In this document: positions 1 to 5,731 of the stretch, one piece after another | Layout of the letters: each line of letters starts with the position of its first letter | How positions within the stretch are numbered: position 1 is the stretch's first letter | NCBI GenBank assembly: GCA_050010255.1 | Contig: JBEKLJ010000152.1 | Location: 1-8,442 of the forward strand | From: JBEKLJ01 sp050010255 | GTDB taxonomy: Bacteria; Acidobacteriota; Terriglobia; Bryobacterales; Bryobacteraceae | Direction: 5' to 3' | DNA: 8,442 nucleotides | Program-made: the position numbers and the translations under genes | The notes under the pieces: model-generated | What the model was told of the DNA's origin: nothing | Seen by the model: only the letters and a program-made list of their open reading frames with translations | The model's database searches: none

Positions 1-2
1 GG

Positions 3-242
3 TTACCTCGTCTCCGCTCTCATCCGGTCGATTTCCTCCAGGCGGCGAACCAGCCTGCGCTCGCGCCGGTCGAACTCCTGCTCGCTGATGCGTCCGGTCT
101 CGAGCAGCATGTAGGTCTCGCGCAATTCGTGCTTCACGGCTCCGTCGTCCAGCAATTCCTCCCGCGCCTTCTTGGCCAGCTCGTTGAAAACGAAGATCAA
201 CCCCCGTGCCGGAAACAGCAGCACATCATCGATCAAGAGCAC
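3..242 (-). CDS. gvpG: Gas vesicle protein GvpG
   Basis: A 79-residue protein matching the GvpG family in length and pattern. The N-terminus is hydrophobic (LLIDDVLLFPARGLIFVFNE, residues 2-21), followed by a charged helical part with the family-typical stretch YMLLETGRISEQEFDRRE (about residues 44-61). GvpG is a minor assembly protein thought to work with GvpF/L in nucleating gas vesicles in the cytoplasm. The start is a GTG at 242, four bases after the gvpF/L stop codon, with only a weak G-rich stretch as ribosome site, so translation is probably coupled to gvpF/L. The TAA stop is at 3-5, so the gene is complete although it touches the window edge. The identification is firm; the biochemical role rests on family knowledge. 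Confidence 0.9.
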   Translation of the reverse strand: MLLIDDVLLFPARGLIFVFNELAKKAREELLDDGAVKHELRETYMLLETGRISEQEFDRRERRLVRRLEEIDRMRAETR

Positions 243-246
243 GGCT

Positions 247-1014
247 CTAAACCCCCACCGCCGCTTCGGCCGTGGTCAGCCTCAGCGCCAGCCGCACGAA
301 GTCGTAGGGAGGCCACGGGCCGTTGTAGTCCAGGGCGTAGTTGGAGTCGAAGAGGCCGGCCGCCCGGTAGAGCGCCGCTTCGAATGCCTTCTCTCGCGTC
401 CGCTCGATCAAGAAGGCTGCGTTCAGGACCATCTTCTCGTCGCTGACCGGGTTCACCCGGACGTCGCTGGTCACCGGCCGGAGTGCGTCGATGATCTGGT
501 TGCCCAGCCGCTCGCGCTCTTGCTTCAGCCGCCTGTCGAAAAACGCCCCCAGTTCCAGCTTCTCTTCGAGCGTCGGGCGCGACTTGCCGAAAACCCGGTC
601 CCGCTGGTTCCGCAACTCCCGGTCGTTACTGACCAGGAAGTCGAAGATGTTGTCCACGTCCCACAGCAGCTTCACGCCCATCTCCGTTTTGCCGGCGAGC
701 CTCTGCAACTCCTCCCGGATCCCGGAGTAGTTGTCCCGAAGCACCGCCAGGATCTGCTCCTCGTTGTCGGAAATGTGGCCGAAGGTCGCCGGGATGAGCG
801 TGGTCTGGCTGCTGATTTCCCGGATCACGCGGTGGTGGGGCTCCACGTTCCTCCGGAGCAGGGAGAGCTTCTCAACCGGGTGGTCGCTCACCACCGCGGC
901 TATGTCTTCCAGCCGGATGGAGTGGACGGGGGCGTTGGCCAGGCCCAGGAGTTGCCCGGGGGCTTGGAAGTCACCCTCAGCGAAGCCGTATAGGTACTTT
1001 CCCGATGGGGGCAT
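247..1014 (-). CDS. gvpF: Gas vesicle protein GvpF/GvpL family
   Basis: A 255-residue protein of the GvpF/GvpL family, of typical length. Family marks are the N-terminal KYLYGF (6-11), the VVSDHPVEKL region (41-50), the IPATFGHI stretch (74-81), the KLLWDVDN segment (115-122) and the hallmark C-terminal ALDYNGPWPPYDFV (227-240). In characterised systems GvpF binds GvpA and helps start assembly, and GvpF/L proteins are essential minor components. The ATG at 1014 is preceded by a purine-rich GAGGGAAGG about 11 bases upstream. It begins 22 bases after the stop of the AbrB-like gene and is followed four bases later by gvpG. F and L cannot be told apart from one sequence; gvpF is used because this copy sits directly before gvpG, as gvpF1 does in the Serratia cluster. 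Confidence 0.92.
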   Translation of the reverse strand: MPPSGKYLYGFAEGDFQAPGQLLGLANAPVHSIRLEDIAAVVSDHPVEKLSLLRRNVEPHHRVIREISSQTTLIPATFGHISDNEEQILAVLRDNYSGIREELQRLAGKTEMGVKLLWDVDNIFDFLVSNDRELRNQRDRVFGKSRPTLEEKLELGAFFDRRLKQERERLGNQIIDALRPVTSDVRVNPVSDEKMVLNAAFLIERTREKAFEAALYRAAGLFDSNYALDYNGPWPPYDFVRLALRLTTAEAAVGV

Positions 1015-1036
1015 AAGCGCGTTTGCCTTCCCTCTT

Positions 1037-1216
1037 CTATCGGCTCCATCGCGGCAATGCCATTAGGCGCCGGGTGCGATTGCTCCCCACGGTTCTGAGT
1101 TCCAGCACCTGATTTTGCTTCAGGCCGAGCGCCCTGCGAATGTTGGGCGGAAGCTGGATGCGGCCTTCCGCATCCAGGCGCGCCAGCGCCTTTACGAAGG
1201 GGCGAATCGGGCTCAC
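1037..1216 (-). CDS. Small SpoVT/AbrB-type swapped-hairpin domain protein
   Basis: A short GTG-started gene (59 residues). The start at 1216 has a clear ribosome site (AGGAG, 8 bases upstream). Residues 11-40 carry the AbrB/SpoVT fold pattern: LDAEGRIQLPPNIRRALGL (14-32), then a short turn and VLEL (37-40), i.e. the usual G-R-I-x-LP-x-x-IR-x-x-LGL signature. A basic tail follows (RTVGSNRTRRLMALPRWSR). Such domains dimerise and generally bind DNA, as transition-state regulators or as antitoxins. No toxin-like partner is visible next to it. It lies 30 bases after the small coiled-coil gene and 22 bases before gvpF/L, so it is co-transcribed with the structural genes. A feedback regulator of the cluster is a reasonable inference, not shown. 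Domain assignment is fairly sure; function is unknown. Confidence 0.8.
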   Translation of the reverse strand: MSPIRPFVKALARLDAEGRIQLPPNIRRALGLKQNQVLELRTVGSNRTRRLMALPRWSR

Positions 1217-1246
1217 TGTGCGGTCTCCTCTCTGTGGCCGGCACCC

Positions 1247-1567
1247 TCAGTACTTCACCGTTACCTCGGTGAAGCCCGGCGGAAGATCCGTGGCTAAACC
1301 CGCCAGGCAGTTCGCCGCGGCTCCTCGCGTAAACGCCTTCCCGTGGCCGGCCAGCGCCACCCTCAGTAGCTGCTCCTCCATCCCCGCGATCTCCTGCAGC
1401 CTGTGGTCGATCTTCTCGAGCCGCTTTTCCCAGTTGCCTCGCTCCTGCTCCAGCCGCTGCTTTTCCTGCGCGATCTGGGCCAGCGTCATCATCGCGCCAT
1501 GCGGGGTCTTGGCCTGAGACCGGCTCGTTAGGTTGCCTAGCGTGCGAATGTGTTCCAGTCGCTTCAT
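1247..1567 (-). CDS. Small coiled-coil protein in the gvpV position
   Basis: A 106-residue protein with a basic N-terminus (MKRLEHIRTLGNLTSRSQAK), a strongly helical charged middle (about residues 33-70, including QEKQRLEQERGNWEKRLEKI) that reads as a coiled coil, and a small non-charged C-terminal part with one cysteine. The ATG at 1567 has an AGGAGG 8 bases upstream, which decides the start over the longer reading frame. It lies 16 bases after gvpN. The order gvpA-gvpC-gvpN-this gene-gvpF-gvpG parallels gvpA1-C-N-V-F1-G of Serratia, so by position it corresponds to gvpV. I do not recognise it confidently by sequence, so no symbol is given. It is probably a gas vesicle accessory or assembly protein; no enzymatic motif is seen. 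Confidence 0.8.
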   Translation of the reverse strand: MKRLEHIRTLGNLTSRSQAKTPHGAMMTLAQIAQEKQRLEQERGNWEKRLEKIDHRLQEIAGMEEQLLRVALAGHGKAFTRGAAANCLAGLATDLPPGFTEVTVKY

Positions 1568-1583
1568 CGAGACTCCCTCCTGG

Positions 1584-2489
1584 TCAGGCAATCCGGCGGA
1601 TCAGCTCCGTCACTTCCTCCAGCGCCGCCGAGGCGCCTTCCTTGCGGATCTTCAGCACATCGCTTCCTAGCACGTCCAGGCAGGTGTCCACGAAGACCGG
1701 GTCATCCGCGCTGATCCTCCCGCCCCGTAGCTGCACCACCCGTCCCACCATGATGCAGGCGCGTATGGTGGGCCGGAAGTTGGAGATCCCCATCTTCCGG
1801 AACTCGCGGACCAGGTCCACGATGATTTGGGCGGAACGGGCATCCAAGCCGGCGCGCGCTCTCGAGATCGCGATCTCGGTGTCGCGGTCGTAGTGCCCCA
1901 GCTCGATCGTGATCATGCGGTCCAGCAGCGCGTTCTGCGTCTTGTGAACGCCCGCGTACTCCTCCGGATTGCTGGTGAAAATGGCCCGGAAGTCGGGATG
2001 CACCCGCATATAGCTGTCGCCGCAGGAGGCTTCCGGAAGTGCCAGGATGCCTTCCTCCAGGATGGTCAGCAGGGCGTTGTTGGCCTCGGGCCGCGAGCGC
2101 GAGAACTCGTCGTAAACCAGCGTGTAGCCGTGCTTGCACGCCGTGGTAAGCCGGTTGTCCACCCACTGCGAGCTGTGGCTTTCCTCGGTCTTCAGCACCG
2201 AATGAATGAAGTTGTCCACCACCTTGGTGGATAGCAGCCCCTTCTCGGCGCCCACCAGGTCGGAGGTGCCGAACTCCTCGTTGCCGAAGATCAGCATGAC
2301 CGGCCGGTGCCGCTTGCCGGCCACGTGCAAGGCCAGCGTGGTCTTCCCGGTCCCGGACGGCCCGCTGAAGTGGCAGGCGTACCCGGCCTCCAAGTAGGCC
2401 TCCGCGCGCCTGCAGATGGCTTCGATCGAGGGAGTCATTACGAAGTCTTCCCTGGGCTCCATCCTTAGAACAGTCTGTTTCTGTGTCAT
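1584..2489 (-). CDS. gvpN: Gas vesicle AAA+ ATPase GvpN
   Basis: A 301-residue MoxR-like AAA+ ATPase of the GvpN family. Seen: family N-terminus with DFVMTPSIEAICRRAEAYL (15-33), Walker A GPSGTGKT (43-50), Walker B LVYDEF (124-129), a sensor-1 region IFTSNPEEYAGVHKTQNAL (170-188) followed by LLDR, and the RARAG segment characteristic of GvpN (about 210-214). GvpN is thought to use ATP to promote growth or maturation of gas vesicles; loss gives small or few vesicles in several organisms. The ATG at 2489 is preceded by GGGAAAGG and lies 20 bases after the second GvpC-like gene. The reading frame stays open upstream to 3134, but that part overlaps the preceding gene and is low-complexity, so it is not coding. 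Identification is very sure. Confidence 0.96.
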   Translation of the reverse strand: MTQKQTVLRMEPREDFVMTPSIEAICRRAEAYLEAGYACHFSGPSGTGKTTLALHVAGKRHRPVMLIFGNEEFGTSDLVGAEKGLLSTKVVDNFIHSVLKTEESHSSQWVDNRLTTACKHGYTLVYDEFSRSRPEANNALLTILEEGILALPEASCGDSYMRVHPDFRAIFTSNPEEYAGVHKTQNALLDRMITIELGHYDRDTEIAISRARAGLDARSAQIIVDLVREFRKMGISNFRPTIRACIMVGRVVQLRGGRISADDPVFVDTCLDVLGSDVLKIRKEGASAALEEVTELIRRIA

Positions 2490-2509
2490 GGCGCCTTTCC
2501 CTGGCCTGC

Positions 2510-3100
2510 TCAATCCTCGACAGGATAGTAGAGCGAGTCGATCTTTTCGACCGTTCCTTCCTCCAGCAAGCTCCTGGTCACCGCAATCAGGCCCCGCCAG
2601 TCCACCCCTAGCGCGTTGCCGATGTCGACCAGCCGGATCCCGTCGTCGTGTGCCCGGATGATTCCCATCACTCGTTCGCTCTCGCTCGGCTGGGCGGGCC
2701 GTGCCGGCTCTGTGGACGCGGCCGTCGGCCCCGCTGGCGCGGTGGCAGCCGTTCCTGTTCCGGCTGGTTTCTCCTTCACTCCGGTGGCGGCCGGCGCCGC
2801 GAAACCTCCGCTGACCGGCGTCTTGCTCCAGAGCTGCGTGGCCGCCAGAACGTCCGCAGCGATGCCGCCCAGCACCAGGCGTGTCGAGTGCCTCAACTCG
2901 CCGGCTGCGCCACGGATCTCCGCAACCCGGCCGCGCGCCTGCCCCCTGGCCGCCTGCGCCATGTCCCGCCGCTCCCTGCCGTATCGGTCGAGTGCCGCAC
3001 GCGTGGCGCTGCGAATCTGGGCCAACTCGCCATGGCGCGCCTCGGCCGAGAACCGCACCTGCTCCACCAGGCTCTGCATCGCCTTGCTCAGTCTGTCCAT
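2510..3100 (-). CDS. GvpC-like coiled-coil protein with C-terminal winged-helix-like domain
   Basis: A 196-residue protein in three parts. Residues 1-93 are a charged, Ala/Arg-rich helical region that aligns without gaps over its first ~50 residues with the upstream neighbour (shared LV..VR.SA.ARH and L..Y..ER) and ends with the same GGI..DV.AAT.LW motif (78-91). Residues 94-138 are an Ala/Pro/Thr/Gly linker. Residues 139-196 look like a small winged helix: SERVMGIIRAHDDGIRLVDI, then GNALGVDWRGLIAVTRSLLE, then a wing with GTVEKIDSLYYPV. The ATG at 3100 has AAGGAG 7 bases upstream. It sits between gvpA and gvpN, where gvpC lies in cyanobacteria and Serratia, so a role as outer-surface or scaffold protein is plausible, but classical 33-residue GvpC repeats are not evident. 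The fused domain could bind nucleic acid or another protein. Confidence 0.85.
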   Translation of the reverse strand: MDRLSKAMQSLVEQVRFSAEARHGELAQIRSATRAALDRYGRERRDMAQAARGQARGRVAEIRGAAGELRHSTRLVLGGIAADVLAATQLWSKTPVSGGFAAPAATGVKEKPAGTGTAATAPAGPTAASTEPARPAQPSESERVMGIIRAHDDGIRLVDIGNALGVDWRGLIAVTRSLLEEGTVEKIDSLYYPVED

Positions 3101-3203
3101 TGCGGCGCTCCTTGTTCCCTGGACTCCTCGCCACACCCGCAGCCGGGCTTCCCGTAGCTGCCGTCGTCCCAGCGGGCTACCCGGCCGCCTGTCCCTGCCG
3201 CTC

Positions 3204-3710
3204 TTACTTTGTCCGCGCGGGCATTCGCGACGGCTTGGACCGCCACAGCCGGGTGGCAGCCGCCACGTCCTCGCCAATGCCGCCCATCATGGTTCTGACG
3301 CTCGCCCGCAGCGTGTCGACGGCGGTGCGGATGCCGCCGATCTCCGCCTGCACGGACTCCCGCATCTGGCCGGCCATCCTGCCTCGCTCGGCTCGCAGGT
3401 CCTGCAAGTGCCCACTCATCCGGGAGTGGGCCTCGCGCACGGCCGCACTGCGTTCCGCCGAAGCCTGGCCCAGTTCCGCCATCATCTCCCGCGCCGCTTT
3501 CACGCGATCGCTCGTCTGCCGTTCCAGTTTCGTCCCCAGCGTGGCCGCCTCGACCCGGATCTTCCGCGCCCGTTTGGAACGCTCCTTCTCGTAATCGGCC
3601 AACAACACCCGCGAAGCCTTGTGCACATGCCGGACGCCCATGTGGCGCGCAGCCGCCGAGGACCGGACTCCCTTCACGAGCTTCTCCATGTCGGTCTTGA
3701 TCTTTCCCAT
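3204..3710 (-). CDS. GvpC-like coiled-coil protein
   Basis: A 168-residue, highly charged, almost wholly helical protein with no signal peptide or membrane segment. It contains long Arg/Lys/Glu/Ala-rich stretches (residues 20-140) and ends in GGIGEDVAAATRLW (143-156) plus a short basic tail. The first ~50 residues and the GGI..DV.AAT.LW motif are shared with the next gene, so the two are paralogues; this copy has about 65 extra residues of helix in the middle and lacks the winged-helix-like tail. The ATG at 3710 follows GGAAGG by 6 bases. It comes directly after gvpA, the classical place of gvpC, whose product wraps and strengthens the GvpA shell. Assignment as a GvpC analogue rests on position, size and composition, not on a recognised repeat. 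I am sure it is a gene and only moderately sure of the role. Confidence 0.85.
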   Translation of the reverse strand: MGKIKTDMEKLVKGVRSSAAARHMGVRHVHKASRVLLADYEKERSKRARKIRVEAATLGTKLERQTSDRVKAAREMMAELGQASAERSAAVREAHSRMSGHLQDLRAERGRMAGQMRESVQAEIGGIRTAVDTLRASVRTMMGGIGEDVAAATRLWRSKPSRMPARTK

Positions 3711-3782
3711 AAAGAACCTTCCTTCCTCCTCCTCCCGAACCAAGCGCCTGGGCGCCCACCCGCGCCGCGGGCAGACTCCCGG

Positions 3783-3821
3783 AAAAGGCAGGCCGGCGTT
3801 AACCGGAGCGGCCGGCCTGCC
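3783..3821 (-). terminator. Hairpin with T-run after gvpA (partial terminator/attenuator)
   Basis: On the minus strand GGCAGGCCGGC (3821-3811) pairs perfectly with GCCGGCCTGCC (3797-3787) across a 13-base loop, and TTTT follows at 3786-3783. The stem starts 12 bases after the gvpA stop. This is the form of an intrinsic terminator, though the T-run is short, so read-through into the downstream gvp genes is expected. It can also protect the gvpA mRNA 3' end. Either effect would give much more GvpA than accessory proteins. Confidence 0.75.
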
Positions 3822-3833
3822 CAATTCCTGACC

Positions 3834-4052
3834 TTAGGCAGGCGTAGCCGCCGAGGCGGTCAAGCCAACCGCTTCCGCATACTTCAGCCAGGTATCGACT
3901 GAAGCGATGACCACGCGGGCTTCGATGGACAGCAACTCGATGCCGACGAGCGAGACCCGCACGAACGCGTCGATCACGACGCCGCGATCCAGGATGCGAT
4001 CGATCACCTCAGCCAAGCTCGAAGAATCGGTTGTTTTCTGAACCGATGCCAT
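3834..4052 (-). CDS. gvpA: Major gas vesicle structural protein GvpA
   Basis: A 72-residue protein that I recognise as GvpA, the small hydrophobic subunit whose ribs form the gas vesicle wall. The conserved core is complete: SSLAEVIDRILDRGVVIDAF (11-30), VRVSLVGIELLSIEARVVIA (31-50), and SVDTWLKYAEAVGLTASA (51-68). Length and end (AATPA) agree with cyanobacterial and proteobacterial GvpA, not with the longer GvpJ/M/S relatives. One visible variation is VIDAF where many GvpA have VIDAW. Two ATG codons lie in tandem (4055 and 4052). The second is chosen because AGGAGG is 6 bases before it but only 3 before the first; the first would add one methionine. It is the first gene after a sigma-54-type promoter and is followed by a hairpin. 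Confidence 0.97.
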   Translation of the reverse strand: MASVQKTTDSSSLAEVIDRILDRGVVIDAFVRVSLVGIELLSIEARVVIASVDTWLKYAEAVGLTASAATPA

Positions 4053-4058
4053 CATGCA

Positions 4059-4064
4059 CCTCCT
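4059..4064 (-). promoter_or_regulatory. Strong ribosome binding site of gvpA
   Basis: AGGAGG, a perfect Shine-Dalgarno core inside a longer purine tract (GGAGAAAGGAGG). It lies 3 bases before the ATG at 4055 and 6 bases before the ATG at 4052, favouring the latter. Its strength fits the need for very high GvpA output. Confidence 0.85.
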
Positions 4065-4081
4065 TTCTCCACCCCGTGACC

Positions 4082-4097
4082 TGCAAGCCGGAGGCCA
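4082..4097 (-). promoter_or_regulatory. Sigma-54 (-24/-12) promoter of the gvpA operon
   Basis: On the minus strand TGGCCTCCGGCTTGCA (4097-4082) matches the sigma-54 consensus TGGCACGNNNNTTGCA: TGGC in the -24 element, all of TTGCA in the -12 element, and exactly 10 bases between the invariant GG and GC. Transcription would start near 4071, giving a leader of about 20 bases that just includes the gvpA ribosome site. The adjacent upstream gene encodes a sigma-54 activator with the GAFTGA motif, which supports the call. Seen from sequence only; no start-site data. Confidence 0.8.
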
Positions 4098-4112
4098 AAG
4101 CACGAGAAAGAC

Positions 4113-4160
4113 TAAGTCACTCGGAAACACATGACTTATCGCGAGACAAGTTATCGCTCG
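4113..4160 (-). promoter_or_regulatory. Candidate activator-binding region upstream of the gvpA promoter
   Basis: This stretch holds a perfect 7-bp inverted repeat, TAAGTCA (4113-4119) and TGACTTA (4132-4138), 19 bases centre to centre, and an overlapping direct repeat TTATCGC (4136-4142 and 4151-4157, 15 bases apart). It spans roughly -42 to -89 relative to the predicted start. NtrC-type activators bind dyad sites upstream of their promoters, so this may be the enhancer. The repeats are short and could be chance. Confidence 0.35.
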
Positions 4161-4306
4161 CTGTTAGCTCATTGGGAACTGCTTCCTTATGTTAGCAATT
4201 CATTCCCGACGTACTCCGCGCAGCTAAATGGATACTCTTACTCCAACCGCCTTTCAACTCGGTGTCACAGACCATTGCTGATGTATTCACCTTAGCGGCA
4301 TTGGAA

Positions 4307-5710
4307 TTAGTCCGTTGCTTCCGAGTCCACGGCGCCGGCGGACTCCTGTTGTATCTCTCTAAGGCGGGAGCGGAGCGTCTTAGGGTCCACACCTAGAATG
4401 CGCGCCAATTCCTGACGGTTTGCACGAGTGCGCTTCTGCAGTTCCAGGATCACTTTCTTCTCGGCTTCTCTGCCGGCCCACTCCTTGATGCGTCGCAGGT
4501 CGACGTGCGCGGAGCCGGCCAAGCCGGCTGGCGTGGTGGCGGGAACGGCGACTATGACGCGCTGGCACTCGCGCAGATGGGACGGCAGGTGCTCGACCGA
4601 GATCCTATGCCCGGCCATGGCCGCCGCGGCAGCCAGTACCTGCTGCAGCTCCCGGACGTTGCCGGGCCAGGAGTACGCCTTAAGCGCCTCCAGGCATTCC
4701 TCGGAGATCTGGAGGTCGGGCTGGGCGTGCTTCTGCCGGTGTTGATCGAGGAAGTACCGGACCAGGAGTTCCAGGTCGCCATCCCGGTCTCGCAGGGGCG
4801 GCACCTCGAGGGTCAGCCCGTTCAGACGGTGATAGAGATCTCGGCGAAAGCCTCCGGTGTCGATGGCCTGCCGCAGGGGAGTGTTGGTCGCGCTGATGAA
4901 CCGGACCTCCAGCCGCTTGATTCGCGAGTCTCGCGCTCCCAGCGGAGTGAAGCTCTGTTCTTCGACGAGGCGCAGGAGTTTGGACTGACAGCCCAAGGGC
5001 AGAGCGCCGATCTCGTCCAGAAACAGGGATCCCTGGTTGGCCCAGGAGACCTTTCCCGGTTTCTTTTTGAGAGCGCCGGTAAACGCCCCTTCCTCGTATC
5101 CGAACAGCTCGCTTTCGGTCAGGTGCTCGGGCAGGGTGCCACAATCGATTGCGACGAACGGTGCTTGGGCGCGCTTTGAAGTCTCGTGCAGGGCCCGGGC
5201 AAAGAGCTCTTTGCCGGTTCCGGTTTCGCCCTGGAGCAGGACCGGGATATCCGTCGGGCCGATCTGCTCGACCAGCTTCCAGATTCGCTTCATGGGGCGG
5301 CTTTCGCCGATGATCCGCTCCCGGAGGGACACTTCCTTGGGTGCGCGCGCGGCCAGGATCTGGTCGATCTGACTGAGCAGCCTTCGCTTGTCGAACGGCT
5401 TTTCCAAGTAGTCGGCGGCTCCCGACTGGATCGCCTGAACGGCGGTGCGGATCTGACCATACGCCGACATCATGATGACGAGTACGTCCGCGCTGGTTCT
5501 TTTCAAGGCGCGCAGAACCGCCAGGCCGCCCATCTGGGGCAGCATCAGATCCAATAGGACCAGGTCGGCTTGGAGCCTTTCGTGCTCCTTCAGGCCATCT
5601 TCTCCGCTGAAGGCCGAATGCACGGCGAACTTCGGACTCAGCACCGCAGCTAGCGTCTCGTGAATCTGCGCGTCATCGTCGATAATGAGGACGTTATGCG
5701 GCTTGTGCAT
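4307..5710 (-). CDS. NtrC-family sigma-54-dependent response regulator (GvrA-like)
   Basis: A 467-residue three-domain activator. Receiver domain (about 5-120): acidic pocket DDD (11-13), phosphate-accepting D54 in VLLDLMLP, S82 and K104. AAA+ sigma-54 interaction domain (about 132-360): Walker A GETGTGKE (161-168), the sigma-54 contact motif GAFTGA (208-213), Walker B GSLFLDEIG (227-235). C-terminal Fis-type helix-turn-helix (about 418-453, NRQELARILGVDPKTLRSRL). All key residues are present. The ATG at 5710 is chosen; an in-frame GTG at 5731, directly abutting the kinase stop with GGAG 3 bases away, would add seven residues outside the conserved fold and is a real alternative. It follows the kinase with little or no gap and precedes the sigma-54 promoter of gvpA. 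In Serratia the gvp regulator GvrA is of this class, so control of the gvp operon is the likely job. Confidence 0.93.
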   Translation of the reverse strand: MHKPHNVLIIDDDAQIHETLAAVLSPKFAVHSAFSGEDGLKEHERLQADLVLLDLMLPQMGGLAVLRALKRTSADVLVIMMSAYGQIRTAVQAIQSGAADYLEKPFDKRRLLSQIDQILAARAPKEVSLRERIIGESRPMKRIWKLVEQIGPTDIPVLLQGETGTGKELFARALHETSKRAQAPFVAIDCGTLPEHLTESELFGYEEGAFTGALKKKPGKVSWANQGSLFLDEIGALPLGCQSKLLRLVEEQSFTPLGARDSRIKRLEVRFISATNTPLRQAIDTGGFRRDLYHRLNGLTLEVPPLRDRDGDLELLVRYFLDQHRQKHAQPDLQISEECLEALKAYSWPGNVRELQQVLAAAAAMAGHRISVEHLPSHLRECQRVIVAVPATTPAGLAGSAHVDLRRIKEWAGREAEKKVILELQKRTRANRQELARILGVDPKTLRSRLREIQQESAGAVDSEATD

Positions 5711-5731
5711 CGGGTTTCTCGGGTAAGTCAC

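Noticed and set aside
172..993. 273-codon open frame on the plus strand opposite gvpF/L
   Set aside because: It lies fully antisense to a clear GvpF/L gene, shows no recognisable domain, and its open state follows from GC-rich codon use on the other strand.
2490..3134. Upstream extension of the GvpN reading frame (would give 516 residues)
   Set aside because: The extension overlaps the second GvpC-like gene in another frame and is Gly/Arg-rich nonsense. GvpN has the normal family length from the ATG at 2489, which has a ribosome site.
2616..3902. 428-codon open frame on the plus strand, opposite the GvpC-like genes and into gvpA
   Set aside because: It is antisense to three genes with good ribosome sites and family matches. 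Its translation is Arg/Pro/Ser-rich low complexity, typical of the shadow frame in GC-rich DNA.
4098..4306. Intrinsic terminator after the NtrC-like gene
   Set aside because: The only dyad (7-bp stem, 12-base loop) is AT-rich, has no proper T-run, and lies close to the gvpA promoter; a regulatory site is more likely.
4192..4392. 66-codon minus-strand frame overlapping the 3' end of the NtrC-like gene and the intergenic gap
   Set aside because: No ribosome site or domain; it overlaps the helix-turn-helix coding end of the regulator in another frame.
4505..5179. 224-codon plus-strand frame opposite the NtrC-like gene
   Set aside because: Antisense shadow of the strongly conserved AAA+ domain, without independent support.
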